A stretch of DNA of 64,000 nucleotides from Nocardioides immobilis (GCF_003515065.1 NZ_QXGH01000033.1:1-64000); one strand, 5' to 3'. Positions 36,201 to 47,494 are shown, counted from the stretch's first letter. Made by a program: numbers and translations. The notes: generated by a model from the letters alone, not told the origin.

Positions 36201-37297
36201 CCGACACCGTCCTGCACGTGGGAAGCGCTTCGCCGTACGACGTCGTGGTCGGCCGCGGCCTCGCCGACCGGCTGCCGGGGATCCTCGGCAGTGAGGTGCA
36301 GCGGGTCGCCTTCCTCTACGCCGCGGAGCTCGACGAGCTTGCGGAGCCGGTGCTCGACGCGCTGCGTGCGGACTACGACGTGCTCGCGCTCGGGCTGCCC
36401 TCCGGCGAGGCGACGAAGTCGGCCGAGGTGGCGTTCCAGTGCTGGGACGCGCTCGGCGAGGCCGGGTTCACCCGGTCCGACGCGGTCGTGACGTTCGGTG
36501 GTGGCGCGACCACCGACCTCGGCGGCTTCGTGGCTGCGACCTGGCTGCGGGGGGTGCGGGTCGTCCACGTCCCGACCACGCTGCTGGGGATGGTCGACGC
36601 CGCCGTGGGCGGCAAGACCGGCATCAACACCGGGGCCGGCAAGAACCTCGTGGGCTCGTTCCACGAGCCGGCCGGCGTGCTCGTCGACCTCGACACCCTG
36701 CTCACGCTGCCCCGTGAGGAGCTGGTCGCCGGCATGGGTGAGGTCGTCAAGTGCGGCTTCATCGCCGACCCGGTGATCCTCGACCTGGTCGAGGCGGACC
36801 CGGCGGCGGCGACCGACCCGGCCGGCAAGATCCTTCCGGAGCTGGTCGAGCGGGCGATCCGGGTCAAGATCGACGTCGTCGTCGCCGACCTCAAGGAGAC
36901 CGGTGGTGGCGACGGTCATCCCGGGCGCGAGGTGCTCAACTACGGCCACACGATGGCGCACGCGATCGAGCGGGCCGAGGGCTACACGATGCGGCACGGC
37001 GAGGCGGTGGCCATCGGCTGCTGCTACGTCGCCGAGCTGGCCCGGCTCGAGGGGCACCTCGACGACGCCACCGCGGCCCGGCACGCGACGGCGTTCGCTG
37101 CCGTGGGCCTGCCGACGACGTACGCCGGCGCCGGGTTCGACGAGCTCCTGGCCGCCATGCGGGTCGACAAGAAGGCGCGCGGCAACACGCTCCGGTTCGT
37201 CGTCCTCAACGGGGTGGCCGAGCCGGTCGTGCTGTCCGGTCCGTCCCAGGAGCACCTGCGGGCGTCGTACGACGTGATGACAGGCGGTGCGCGATGA
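36197..37297 (+). CDS. aroB: 3-dehydroquinate synthase
   Basis: 366 residues. It uses NAD and zinc to convert DAHP to 3-dehydroquinate. The NAD-binding region TFGGGATTDLGGFVA, HVPTTLLGMVDAAVGGKTG and FHEP are diagnostic, and the zinc ligands are in GEVVKCG, NYGHTMAHAIE and RHGEAV. It starts in the aroK overlap and itself overlaps aroQ by 4 bases. Confidence 0.97.
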   Translation: MTDTVLHVGSASPYDVVVGRGLADRLPGILGSEVQRVAFLYAAELDELAEPVLDALRADYDVLALGLPSGEATKSAEVAFQCWDALGEAGFTRSDAVVTFGGGATTDLGGFVAATWLRGVRVVHVPTTLLGMVDAAVGGKTGINTGAGKNLVGSFHEPAGVLVDLDTLLTLPREELVAGMGEVVKCGFIADPVILDLVEADPAAATDPAGKILPELVERAIRVKIDVVVADLKETGGGDGHPGREVLNYGHTMAHAIERAEGYTMRHGEAVAIGCCYVAELARLEGHLDDATAARHATAFAAVGLPTTYAGAGFDELLAAMRVDKKARGNTLRFVVLNGVAEPVVLSGPSQEHLRASYDVMTGGAR

Positions 37298-37731
37298 AGG
37301 TCCTGGTCCTCAACGGCCCGAACCTGGGGCGGCTCGGCCGCCGCCAGCCGGAGATCTACGGCCACACCACGCACGGCGACCTCGCGGATCTGTGCCGCAA
37401 CTGGGGCGAGCAGCTCGGCCTGGAGGTCGAGGTCCGGCAGACCAACCACGAGGGCGAGCTCCTGGACTGGCTCAACGCCGCGGCCGACACCGAGACCCCG
37501 GTCGTGCTCAACGCCGCCGCCTGGACCCACTACTCGTACGCGATCTTCGACGCCTGCGCCCAGCTGACCACGACCCTGGTCGAGGTCCACATCTCCGATC
37601 CCTCGCAGCGCCCGGAGGTGTTCCGGCACTCGTCGGTGGTCACTCCGCACGCGACGAAGGTGATCGCCGGCCAGGGGATCGACGGCTACCGGCAGGCTCT
37701 CGAATTCATTGCCGCCGAGGACGACGACTAG
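37294..37731 (+). CDS. aroQ: Type II 3-dehydroquinate dehydratase
   Basis: 145 residues from ATG 37294. It dehydrates 3-dehydroquinate to 3-dehydroshikimate and forms dodecamers. The N-terminus VLVLNGPNLGRLGRRQPEIYG carries the catalytic Tyr22 (cut here to its ends NGPNLGRLG and PEIYG), and His99 is in VEVHIS. NAAAWTHYS binds substrate. It closes the aro operon; efp follows after 72 bases with its own -10 box. Confidence 0.96.
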   Translation: MKVLVLNGPNLGRLGRRQPEIYGHTTHGDLADLCRNWGEQLGLEVEVRQTNHEGELLDWLNAAADTETPVVLNAAAWTHYSYAIFDACAQLTTTLVEVHISDPSQRPEVFRHSSVVTPHATKVIAGQGIDGYRQALEFIAAEDDD

Positions 37732-37734
37732 ACT
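37729..37734 (+). promoter_or_regulatory. -10 box for efp
   Basis: TAGACT spans the aroQ stop codon, 69 bases before the efp ATG, which also has an AGAAGG ribosome binding site. Confidence 0.4.
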
Positions 37735-37803
37735 TCCCCGCTGGCCCGACTGGCCACCACGACCCCTGTTGAAATTGACATCTGCATCGAAGAAGGCTGA
37801 CGC

Positions 37804-38370
37804 ATGGCAACGACGAACGACCTGAAGAACGGCATGGTTCTCAAGCTGGAAAACCAGCTCTGGCAGGTGGTCGAGTTCCAGCACGTCAAGCCCGGCAAGG
37901 GCCCTGCGTTCGTGCGCACCAAGCTCAAGCACGTCGAGTCGGGCAAGAACGTCGACAAGACCTTCAACGCCGGCACCAAGGTCGAGACCGCCACGGTCGA
38001 CCGCCGCACGATGCAGTACCTCTACAACGACGGCACCAGCTACGTGTTCATGGACACGGGCACCTACGACCAGATCGAGGTCGACCCCGACATCGTCGGC
38101 GGCGCCAAGAACTTCCTGCTCGAGAACATGGAGGCGATCGTCGCCACCAACGAGGGCCGCGTGCTCTTCATCGAGCTTCCCGCGTCGGTCGAGCTGACGA
38201 TCACCTACACCGAGCCGGGCGTCGTGGGCGACTCCGCGACCGGCCGCACCAAGCCCGCCACCCTCGAGACGGGTGCCGAGATCCAGGTGCCGCTGTTCAT
38301 CGAGCAGGGCGAGAAGATCAAGGTCGACACCCGCGACGGTGGCTCCTACCTCAGCCGCGTGAAGTCCTGA
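37804..38370 (+). CDS. efp: Elongation factor P
   Basis: 188 residues. EF-P relieves ribosomes stalled at polyproline. The three beta-barrel domains are present in full. The tip loop is KPGKGPAF with Lys32 and Pro34; this PGKGP form belongs to the subfamily common in actinobacteria that works without lysine modification, in line with no modification gene nearby. The C-terminal signature [19 protein letters not shown], here its core [13 protein letters not shown], is intact. nusB begins on its last base. Confidence 0.97.
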   Translation: MATTNDLKNGMVLKLENQLWQVVEFQHVKPGKGPAFVRTKLKHVESGKNVDKTFNAGTKVETATVDRRTMQYLYNDGTSYVFMDTGTYDQIEVDPDIVGGAKNFLLENMEAIVATNEGRVLFIELPASVELTITYTEPGVVGDSATGRTKPATLETGAEIQVPLFIEQGEKIKVDTRDGGSYLSRVKS

Positions 38371-38789
38371 TGGCTGCTGGTGGCGCGCGCTCCAAGGCCC
38401 GCAAGCGGGCCCTGGACCTGCTCTTCGCCGCTGACCTGCGGCGGGAGTCGGCCGGCGAGACCCTCGACCGGTCCATCGCCGAGGGCGCGGCCCCGACCAA
38501 CCCCTACACCGAGACGCTGGTGCGCGGCGTGGTCGACCACCTCACGCGCATCGACGAGGTGCTCGCCAGCTACGCCCAGGGCTGGACGCTCGACCGGATG
38601 CCGGCGGTCGACCGCAACGTGCTGCGGATCGGCGTGTTCGAGCTGCTGTACGTCGACGACGTCCCGGACGCGGTCGCCGTCACCGAGGCGCTGGCGCTGG
38701 TGCGGGAGCTCTCCACCGACGAGTCGCCGTCGTTCGTCAACGGCGTCCTCGGCGCGATCGTGAAGAGCAAGCCCAGCCTGATCGCCTGA
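38370..38789 (+). CDS. nusB: Transcription antitermination factor NusB
   Basis: 139 residues; the ATG shares one base with the efp stop. NusB binds boxA RNA with NusE in rRNA antitermination. The all-helical family is recognised by RSKARKRALDLLFAADLR and AVDRNVLRIGVFELLY, and by NGVLGAI near the end. The efp-nusB pair is conserved in actinobacteria. The 62 bases that follow before the next gene show no clear terminator. Confidence 0.95.
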   Translation: MAAGGARSKARKRALDLLFAADLRRESAGETLDRSIAEGAAPTNPYTETLVRGVVDHLTRIDEVLASYAQGWTLDRMPAVDRNVLRIGVFELLYVDDVPDAVAVTEALALVRELSTDESPSFVNGVLGAIVKSKPSLIA

Positions 38790-38851
38790 ATCGTCCGTCT
38801 TAGATCCGCAAGTCGGTTCCGTCCGGCGCCCGCTCATGGAATGTTTGACCA

Positions 38852-40228
38852 ATGAGCGAGAGCATCGACGTCGCCGTCATCGGTCTCGGCCCGGGAGGGG
38901 AGCACGTCGCCGCGCAGCTGGCGCAGGCCGGGCTCACCGTTCTCGGCGTGGAGAAGAACCTGGTCGGCGGTGAGTGCCCCTACTACGGGTGCATCCCCTC
39001 GAAGATGATGATCCGGGCGGCCAACGCCCTCGCCGAGGCACGCCGGGTGCCCGACCTCGGTGGATCGGTCGAGGTGACACCCGACTGGACTCCGGTCGCG
39101 AAGCGGATCTCCGACGAGGCGACCGACGCCTGGAACGACCAGGTGGCGGTCGACCGGCTCATCGACAACGGTGGCCGGTTCACCCGCGGACACGGCCGGT
39201 TGGCCGGACCGGGCAAGGTCGTCGTGGAGACCGACGACGGCACCGAGGAGTACGACGTGAGCCGCGGCGTCGTGCTCAACGTCGGCACGTCGCCCGCGGT
39301 CCCGCCGGTGCCCGGGCTGGCGAACACGCCGTACTGGACCAACCGCGACGTTGTCCAGGTCAAGAACCTCCCGGACACCATGATCGTGCTCGGCGGCGGC
39401 GCGATCGGCTGTGAGATCGCGCAGGCCTTCGCCCGCTTCGGCGTCCAGGTCACCATCCTGGAGGTCGCGGACCGGATCCTCGGTCCCGAGGAGCCGGAAG
39501 CGAGCGCGGTCGTTGCCGAGGCAATGGCTGCGGAGGGCATCGACGTGCGCGTCGGTGTGCAGATCACTCGGGTCGACCACACGCCCCGGCCCGGATTCAC
39601 CGTCTCTCTTGACGGCGGCAGTGCCATCGCGGCGGGGGCGCTGCTCGTGGCCGCCGGTCGCCGTACCAACCTGTCCGACCTGGGCCTCGACTCCGTCGGC
39701 CTCGACCCCTCCGCGCGGTTCCTGGACACCGACGAGCAGATGCGGGCCGGCGACAACCTCTGGGCGGTCGGTGACATCACCGGCAAGGGCCTGTTCACCC
39801 ACGTCTCGATGTACCAGGCCGAGATCGCTGTGCGGTCGATCCTCGGAAAGGACGGGCCGTGGGCCGACTACACGGCGGTCAGCCGAGCGACGTTCACCGA
39901 CCCGGAGGTGGGCTCGGTCGGGCTCACCGAGGCGCAGGCGCGCGACGCCGGCATCCGGGTGGCGACCGGCAGCTACCAGCTGCCGTACTCGAGCCGGGGG
40001 TGGATCCACAAGAGCGGCAACCACGGCGTGATCAAGGTGGTCGCCGACGCCGACCGCGGCGTCCTCGTCGGCGGTACGACGGTGGGCCCGTCGGGCGGGG
40101 AGATGATCGGGCTGATCGCGACGGCAGTGCACGCCGCGGTGCCGGTCTCGAAGCTGCTGACGATGCACTACGCCTACCCGACCTTCCACCGGGCGATCGA
40201 GAACGCCATCAAGGAGCTCGACATGTGA
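38852..40228 (+). CDS. FAD/NAD(P)-dependent disulfide oxidoreductase (dihydrolipoamide dehydrogenase-like)
   Basis: 458 residues. FAD-binding VIGLGPGGEHVA, the redox disulfide Cys42/Cys47 in ECPYYGCIPSK, the NAD-binding VLGGGAIGCEIAQAF and the AVGDITGKGLFTHV segment place it in the class I pyridine nucleotide-disulfide family. At the C-terminus the HPT motif of the catalytic His-Glu pair is YPT (Tyr442), so it is not a normal lipoamide dehydrogenase. The CPYYGC form recurs in actinobacterial uncharacterised members. The substrate is unknown; low-molecular disulfides or quinones are possible. Confidence 0.85.
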   Translation: MSESIDVAVIGLGPGGEHVAAQLAQAGLTVLGVEKNLVGGECPYYGCIPSKMMIRAANALAEARRVPDLGGSVEVTPDWTPVAKRISDEATDAWNDQVAVDRLIDNGGRFTRGHGRLAGPGKVVVETDDGTEEYDVSRGVVLNVGTSPAVPPVPGLANTPYWTNRDVVQVKNLPDTMIVLGGGAIGCEIAQAFARFGVQVTILEVADRILGPEEPEASAVVAEAMAAEGIDVRVGVQITRVDHTPRPGFTVSLDGGSAIAAGALLVAAGRRTNLSDLGLDSVGLDPSARFLDTDEQMRAGDNLWAVGDITGKGLFTHVSMYQAEIAVRSILGKDGPWADYTAVSRATFTDPEVGSVGLTEAQARDAGIRVATGSYQLPYSSRGWIHKSGNHGVIKVVADADRGVLVGGTTVGPSGGEMIGLIATAVHAAVPVSKLLTMHYAYPTFHRAIENAIKELDM

Positions 40229-40278
40229 TTTTCGGCCGAGCTTGTCACGTGCCGATTTTCAGTGCTTCGCCCCCGGGT

Positions 40279-40284
40279 TAGGGT
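40279..40284 (+). promoter_or_regulatory. -10 box for the MinD-like gene
   Basis: TAGGGT, 36 bases before GTG 40321; a GGGAGG ribosome binding site follows. Confidence 0.4.
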
Positions 40285-40320
40285 CTGGCCAGTCGTTCCG
40301 CCGCTTCTCGGGAGGTAGCA

Positions 40321-41565
40321 GTGAGCCAGCCGTCCGCCGACTCCGACACCGGTCACAACACGTCCGACCGGCTCTTCACGCCCGAAGAGCTGGAGATCTT
40401 CGCCCGTCGCCAGGTCGAGGCTGCGCGCACCGGCGCGGACGTCGATCCGCTCAGCGACCCGATCGACGCCGATCCGCTGGCGACCGCCACGGTCCCGCGC
40501 GGTCCGATGCCCTCCGGCCCGCCTCCGTCGGCGCCGCCCACGGCACCACCTCCGTCGGCGCCGCCCACGGCACCACCGCCGTCGGTGGTGCCCCAGATCC
40601 AGAACCTGGTCCCCGCCGAGCCACGCCGGTTCATGACCGCGACCGACTTCCTCGACCGCCGGGCGAACGACCTGCACCAAGGGCCGGCCACCTGGGGCTG
40701 GAGGGGCAGGGTCCGCAGGGCCAGCGGCGGCCTGGTCAAGCCGAAGATGGGCGCCAAGGAGCAGGCCTACCACGCGGATCGGCAGGCCATCCAGAAGGAC
40801 TTCGCCGGACCGCGCACGATCGCGTTCATCAACCCCAAGGGCGGGGCCGCCAAGACGACCGGCGTTCTCGCGGCCGGCTTCACGTTCGGCACCGTGCGCG
40901 GTGGCGGGGTGGTGGCGTGGGACAACAACGAGACCCGCGGCACGCTCGGCATCCGGGGCCAGCGCAGCAACCACCGCAACACGACCCGGGAGCTGCTCGA
41001 GGACCTGGGCCGGTTCAAGGACGTCTACCAGTCCCGCATCGGCGACCTGGGTGCCTTCGTCCGGTCCCAGGGGGACGCCCACTTCGACGTGCTCGCCTCG
41101 GACGAGCGGCCCGACGTCACCGGCATCATCCACGCCGCGGACTTCGCCGACGTGCACGGCCTGCTCCAGCGGTTCTACCGCTTGATCCTGGTCGACACCG
41201 GCAACAACATGCGGGCCGAGAACTGGCTCGCCGCCGCGGAGGCGGCCGACCTGCTCGTCGTCACCAGCACCGTCCGCGAGGACACCGGCTACAGCGGTCT
41301 CTGGATGCTGGACGCCCTGCAGGACGCCGGCTACGCCAACCTCAAGCACAAGACGATCACCGTGCTGTCCGACCCGAGCGACAAGGTCGACACCCGGCTC
41401 GCGAACGACCTGGTCCAGGTCTACGAGCAGCGGACCCGCGGGGTCTACCGGGTGCCCTACGACCCGGCCCTCGTGTCCGGCTCGGTCGTGCCCTACAGCC
41501 AGCTCAGCGAGGCGACCCAGCGGTCGTGGCTGGCGGCGTGCGCGGCGATGGCACAGGCGCTCTGA
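40321..41565 (+). CDS. MinD/ParA-like ATPase with proline-rich N-terminus
   Basis: 414 residues from GTG 40321 with GGGAGG upstream. The N-terminal 165 residues are low-complexity, with a proline-rich stretch encoded by a perfect 27-base duplication (PPSAPPTAP twice). The ATPase domain has the deviant Walker A NPKGGAAKTT (171-180) and LILVDTGNNM for Walker B. Proline-rich ParA-like proteins of this kind occur with ESX/type VII secretion loci and as solitary genes in actinobacteria; no ESX gene is here. The role may be spatial organisation of a membrane or cell pole complex, by analogy only. Confidence 0.8.
   Translation: MSQPSADSDTGHNTSDRLFTPEELEIFARRQVEAARTGADVDPLSDPIDADPLATATVPRGPMPSGPPPSAPPTAPPPSAPPTAPPPSVVPQIQNLVPAEPRRFMTATDFLDRRANDLHQGPATWGWRGRVRRASGGLVKPKMGAKEQAYHADRQAIQKDFAGPRTIAFINPKGGAAKTTGVLAAGFTFGTVRGGGVVAWDNNETRGTLGIRGQRSNHRNTTRELLEDLGRFKDVYQSRIGDLGAFVRSQGDAHFDVLASDERPDVTGIIHAADFADVHGLLQRFYRLILVDTGNNMRAENWLAAAEAADLLVVTSTVREDTGYSGLWMLDALQDAGYANLKHKTITVLSDPSDKVDTRLANDLVQVYEQRTRGVYRVPYDPALVSGSVVPYSQLSEATQRSWLAACAAMAQAL
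40522..40575 (+). repeat. Perfect 27-base tandem duplication
   Basis: Two identical 27-base units (40522-40548 and 40549-40575), each encoding PPSAPPTAP, inside the MinD-like gene. A partial third unit follows. Confidence 0.9.
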
Positions 41566-41577
41566 GCCTGAGCGCGC

Positions 41578-43006
41578 TCATCCGCCGGGCGTCGAGCGGG
41601 GCAGCAGGATCGCTCCCGGGTTGAGGATGCCGTCGGGATCGAGCGCGTCCTTGATGCGCCGGGTCAGCGCGATCACGTCGTCGCCGAGCTGGTCGGGGAG
41701 CGCGGCCCGCTTGGCGCGCCCCACGCCGTGCTCGCCGGTGATGGTGCCGCCGAGCCCGATCGCCAGCGCCATCACCTCCGCGAACGCGCGACGGGCGCGG
41801 TCGACCGAGTCGGGATCTGCGGCGTCGTACACGATGATCGGATGGGTGTTGCCGTCGCCGGCATGGGCCACGACAGCGATCTCGACACCGGATCGGGCTG
41901 CGATGGCGGCAACGCCGTCGACCAGGTCAGGGAGCAGCGGCACCGGGACCCCGACATCCTCGAAGAGCACGCTGCCCCCGCTGCTCGAGAGCGAGGAAGG
42001 CGTTGCGGCGGCCGGCGACGAACATCGAGGCCTCCTCCGCGTCCGTCGTGGTGAACACCTCGACGGCACCGGCCGCCTCACAGCTCTCCCGCATCAGCTC
42101 GACCTCGGCCGCGCAGGCGGCACCGGGCGCGTCGGACTGGGCGATCAGCAACGCACCCGATGCCCGGTCCAGGCCGTGGGAGCGCCAGTCCTCGACGGCG
42201 TTGATCGTCGCGTGGTCCATGAGCTCGAGCATGGAGGCGCGGACCCTGCTGCGGATCGCCACGACCGCCCGGGACGCGGCGGTCATCGTCGAGAAGCTGC
42301 TGACGAGAGTGGCGCCGGCGGTCTGGGCCGGGATCAGCCGAAGGACGGCCCGGGTGATGATGCCGAGGGTCCCTTCGCTGCCGACGAAGAGCTTCAACAG
42401 CGAGAGCCCGGCGACGTCCTTGATCTGCTTGCCACCCAGGCGGACCAGGCTGCCATCGGCGAGCACCACGTCCATGCCGAGGACGTAGTCGGTCGTCACG
42501 CCGTACTTCACACAACAGAGGCCGCCGGCATTGGTCGCGAGGTTGCCACCGATCGAGCAGATCTCGTACGACGACGGGTCCGGCGGGTACCACAGGCCGT
42601 GCTCGGCCGCTGCTCCCTTGACCTCGACGTTCAGCGCACCCGGCTCGACGATCGCGACCTGGCTGGCGGGGTCGATCTCGATCGCGCGCATCCGGTCCAG
42701 CGAGATCGTGATGCCGCCGTCGACCGCGGAGGACCCGCCGGACAGGCCGGTGCCCGCGCCGCGGGGCACCACCGGCACCCGGTGAGCAGCGGCCCAGCGC
42801 AGGGCGGTCTGGACGTGGGCGGCGGTCTCGGCGCGGACCACCGCGATCGGGGTCCCGGCCGAGCCGTCGCGCGCGAAGTCCTCGCGGTACTTCTCGATCG
42901 CGGCCGCGTCGCTGACCACCACCCCATCGGGGAGGTCGGCGACCAGTTGCGCCAGTGCGGCGCCGAGCGGCGCGGTGCCATGCGATGCAACTCGCGGAGT
43001 GCTCAC
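41578..43006 (-). pseudogene. FAD-linked oxidase (GlcD/D-2-hydroxyacid dehydrogenase type), frameshifted
   Basis: The reading frame starts at GTG 43006 and encodes the FAD-binding half, with VVPRGAGTGLSGG, SIGGNLATNAGG and LFVGSEGTLGIITRA. It leaves the family sequence after AFLALEQ near 41980. The C-terminal half continues in another frame (SVLFEDVGVPVP, HAGDGNTHP, TGEHGVGRAKR, LDPDGILNPG) to the stop at 41578. The total of 1429 bases is 3 x 476 plus 1, so one extra base restores a 475-residue protein, the normal GlcD length. The break lies at a run of five C (41975-41979). Either a real frameshift or a sequencing error is possible. If intact it would oxidise glycolate, D-lactate or similar. 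It is divergent from the FdhF gene. Confidence 0.85.
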
Positions 43007-43041
43007 AGCCGCAGCCTAGTGAGGCGGCTCCCGCTGATAAG

Positions 43042-43068
43042 CAACATTGATCGAGCGATCCAATGTTG
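43042..43068. promoter_or_regulatory. Dyad between the oxidase and FdhF genes, LysR-type candidate
   Basis: CAACATTG and CAATGTTG form a perfect 8-base inverted repeat with an 11-base spacer, 70 bases before the FdhF start. A TTTGACG -35-like element follows. A LysR regulator gene lies at the other end of this gene group. The dyad does not match the strict T-N11-A form. Confidence 0.6.
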
Positions 43069-43137
43069 ATCTTTGACGCCCCGGACACCGTCGGAGGACG
43101 ATGAGGAGGCGGCGCTCGGCCGCAGGACAGAGGTGCA

Positions 43138-45432
<2,295 letters not shown>

Positions 45433-45434
45433 CG

Positions 45435-46262
45435 ATGGGCAGGGTGACGGTACGGCGTCCGGTGCTGCGGGTCCGCGACGGCGCGACCAGCCGCCGCCCG
45501 GACTCCTTGGCCGCCGAGGAGCCGATGGAGATCAGGGTCGACGGCCGGGCGTTGACCGTGACGATGCGGACGCCGGGTGACGACTTCGACCTGGCGGTCG
45601 GGTTCCTCGTCAGCGAAGGTGTCGTCGGCGCTGTCGAGGACCTGGCATCCGTGCGCTACTGCGCCGGCGCCACCGCAGACGGCGGCAACACCTACAACGT
45701 CGTCGACGTCGCGCTGGCACCGGACGTGCCGCGGCCGGACCCGTCGCTGGAGCGCAACTTCTACACGACGTCGTCCTGCGGGCTGTGCGGCAAGGCCAGC
45801 CTCGACGCGGTCCGGACGACTGCGCGGTGGACCGTCGCGGACGACCCGCTGCGGATGAGCGCGGACCTGCTTGCCGCACTTCCCGATCGGCTCCGCGCGG
45901 CGCAACGGGTCTTCGACCGGACCGGCGGCCTCCACGCCGCCGGCCTCTTCTCGGCCGACGGCGAGCTGCTGTGCCTTCGGGAGGACGTCGGGCGCCACAA
46001 CGCCGTCGACAAGGTGATCGGGCATGCGCTGCGCACCGGTCTGCTGCCCCTCCGGGGCACCGTGCTGATGGTGAGCGGACGAGCGTCCTTCGAGCTGGTG
46101 CAGAAGGCCGTCATGGCGGGGATCCCGATGATGTCGGCGGTCTCGGCGCCGTCCTCGCTTGCCGCGGACCTTGCCGACGAGGAGGGTCTGACGCTGGTCG
46201 GGTTCCTCCGGGGCGCGTCGATGAACGTCTACACGGGGTCGGAGCGCGTGCTCACCGAGTGA
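45435..46262 (+). CDS. fdhD: Formate dehydrogenase accessory sulfurtransferase FdhD
   Basis: 275 residues from ATG 45435. FdhD transfers sulfur to the molybdopterin cofactor of formate dehydrogenase-type enzymes, an essential activation step. The CxxC pair Cys115/Cys118 in SSCGLCGKAS and the region LREDVGRHNAVDKVIG are diagnostic. It is coupled to the FdhF/YdeP gene and almost certainly matures it. Its end overlaps the convergent LysR gene by 11 bases. Confidence 0.95.
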   Translation: MGRVTVRRPVLRVRDGATSRRPDSLAAEEPMEIRVDGRALTVTMRTPGDDFDLAVGFLVSEGVVGAVEDLASVRYCAGATADGGNTYNVVDVALAPDVPRPDPSLERNFYTTSSCGLCGKASLDAVRTTARWTVADDPLRMSADLLAALPDRLRAAQRVFDRTGGLHAAGLFSADGELLCLREDVGRHNAVDKVIGHALRTGLLPLRGTVLMVSGRASFELVQKAVMAGIPMMSAVSAPSSLAADLADEEGLTLVGFLRGASMNVYTGSERVLTE

Positions 46263-47154
46263 GTGCGGCGCGGAGGCCGGCGCCTCCGGCGACCTCGACG
46301 AGCGCACGGGTGAGCATCGACTCGGGACCGTGTCCGGCGAGGACCAGGCCGACCTGGAACGAGCGACGGGGCTGGGGGAGCGGGGTGACCCGGGTGCCCT
46401 CGGGTACGCCGAACGCCGGCAGCCAGGTGTGCGGCACGATGCTGGACAGACCCATCGAGGTCACGTGCTCGTAGATGGCCGAGATGGTGTCGGTCTCCAC
46501 GACCGGCTGCACGTCGACCCCGGCGTCGGCGAAGTAGCCGTCGAGGATCCGCCGGTTCTGCATGACCGGGGACAGCAGGCACAGCGGGGCCGACGCCGCC
46601 TCGGCCCACGTGACGGAGTCCCGGGCGCCCAGCTCCCCGGTCACCGGGGTGAGGAACAGGTAGCGCTCCCGGTAGAGCGGGATCACCTTGACCTGCCCGA
46701 GCGGCTCGCCGTCGACGTACGTCATGCCGACGTCGATGTCGAAGTCGTTGAGGCTGCTGACGATCTCGCGCGACGACATCGAGGCCAGGTGGAAACGGAC
46801 GAGCGGGTGCTGCTCCCGCAGCGGCGCGGTGAGGAGTGAGGCGACGCTCAGTGCGGTGGGGATGGCCCCGATCCGCAGCGTGCCCGTGAGCTCGCCGCGC
46901 ATACCAGCCAGCGTCTGGCCGAGCGCCTCGCGCTCCGCGAGGATCCGCTGCGCCCACTTGAGGACCTGGGCGCCCTCCGGCGTGAAGCCCTCGAACCGTT
47001 GGCCGCGCTGGACGACCTGGACGCCGAGCTCGGTCTCGAGCTTCCGGATGCCGGCCGACAGGGCCGGCTGGGTCACGTGGCACGCCTCCGCGGCGCGACC
47101 GAAGTGACCCTCACGGGACAGTGCCGTGAGGTACTCCAGTTGGCGCAGCAGCAT
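46252..47154 (-). CDS. LysR family transcriptional regulator
   Basis: 300 residues from ATG 47154. The N-terminal winged helix-turn-helix is complete (LEYLTALSREGHFGRAAEAC, then VTQPALSAGIRKLE), and the C-terminal part is the periplasmic-binding-like effector domain (IGAIPTALSV, LSSIVPHTWLP). It is convergent with fdhD and divergent from the CsbD gene. By position it probably controls the fdhF-fdhD genes, perhaps through the dyad at 43042-43068, in response to formate or a related effector. LysR genes next to formate dehydrogenase loci are common. Confidence 0.9.
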   Translation of the reverse strand: MLLRQLEYLTALSREGHFGRAAEACHVTQPALSAGIRKLETELGVQVVQRGQRFEGFTPEGAQVLKWAQRILAEREALGQTLAGMRGELTGTLRIGAIPTALSVASLLTAPLREQHPLVRFHLASMSSREIVSSLNDFDIDVGMTYVDGEPLGQVKVIPLYRERYLFLTPVTGELGARDSVTWAEAASAPLCLLSPVMQNRRILDGYFADAGVDVQPVVETDTISAIYEHVTSMGLSSIVPHTWLPAFGVPEGTRVTPLPQPRRSFQVGLVLAGHGPESMLTRALVEVAGGAGLRAALTR

Positions 47155-47270
47155 GGCGCCATGAATACCAGAGTGGCGCGGAGCCGGGGCGTTCCCGGGC
47201 TGACCCGGATCGGCACGCTCTCGTCGGGTACCTCCCGGGATGAACGCACATCCGAGCGAGAGGAGATGTC

Positions 47271-47441
47271 GTGGGCAACCAGGACAAGCTCGAGAACATG
47301 GCAGAAGAGAAGGTCGGCGAGGCCAAGGAAGCCGTCGGCCGCGCGTCGGACGACAAGGACCTGGAGAGCGAAGGCAAGGTCGACCAGACCAAGGCCAACC
47401 TCAAGCAGGCCGGCGAGAAGGTCAAGGACGCCTTCCGCTGA
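47271..47441 (+). CDS. CsbD family stress protein
   Basis: 56 residues from GTG 47271 with AGGAG five bases upstream. The sequence MGNQDKLENMAEEKVGEAKE, with KVDQTKANLKQAGEKVKDAF at the end, is the CsbD family pattern: small, highly charged, helical, unstructured in isolation. Family members are induced in general stress responses; the mechanism is unknown. It is divergent from the LysR gene, with a 116-base gap, and is followed by a strong bidirectional terminator. Confidence 0.92.
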   Translation: MGNQDKLENMAEEKVGEAKEAVGRASDDKDLESEGKVDQTKANLKQAGEKVKDAFR

Positions 47442-47458
47442 TCTGCAGCTGTCGATGA

Positions 47459-47490
47459 CGAAGGGACCCGGCACCCGCCGGGTCCCTTCG
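47459..47490. terminator. Bidirectional terminator between csbD and the repeat protein
   Basis: A perfect 14-base stem (CGAAGGGACCCGGC) with a 4-base loop lies between two convergent genes, 17 bases after the csbD stop and 4 bases before the stop of the minus-strand gene. There is no long T-run, as usual in high-GC actinobacteria. Confidence 0.85.
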
Positions 47491-47494
47491 TTCG

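Noticed and set aside
41578-43006. Two separate minus-strand genes (41578-42081 and 41927-43006)
   Set aside because: Each encodes one half of the same GlcD-type protein in different frames, and the combined length fits a single frameshifted gene.
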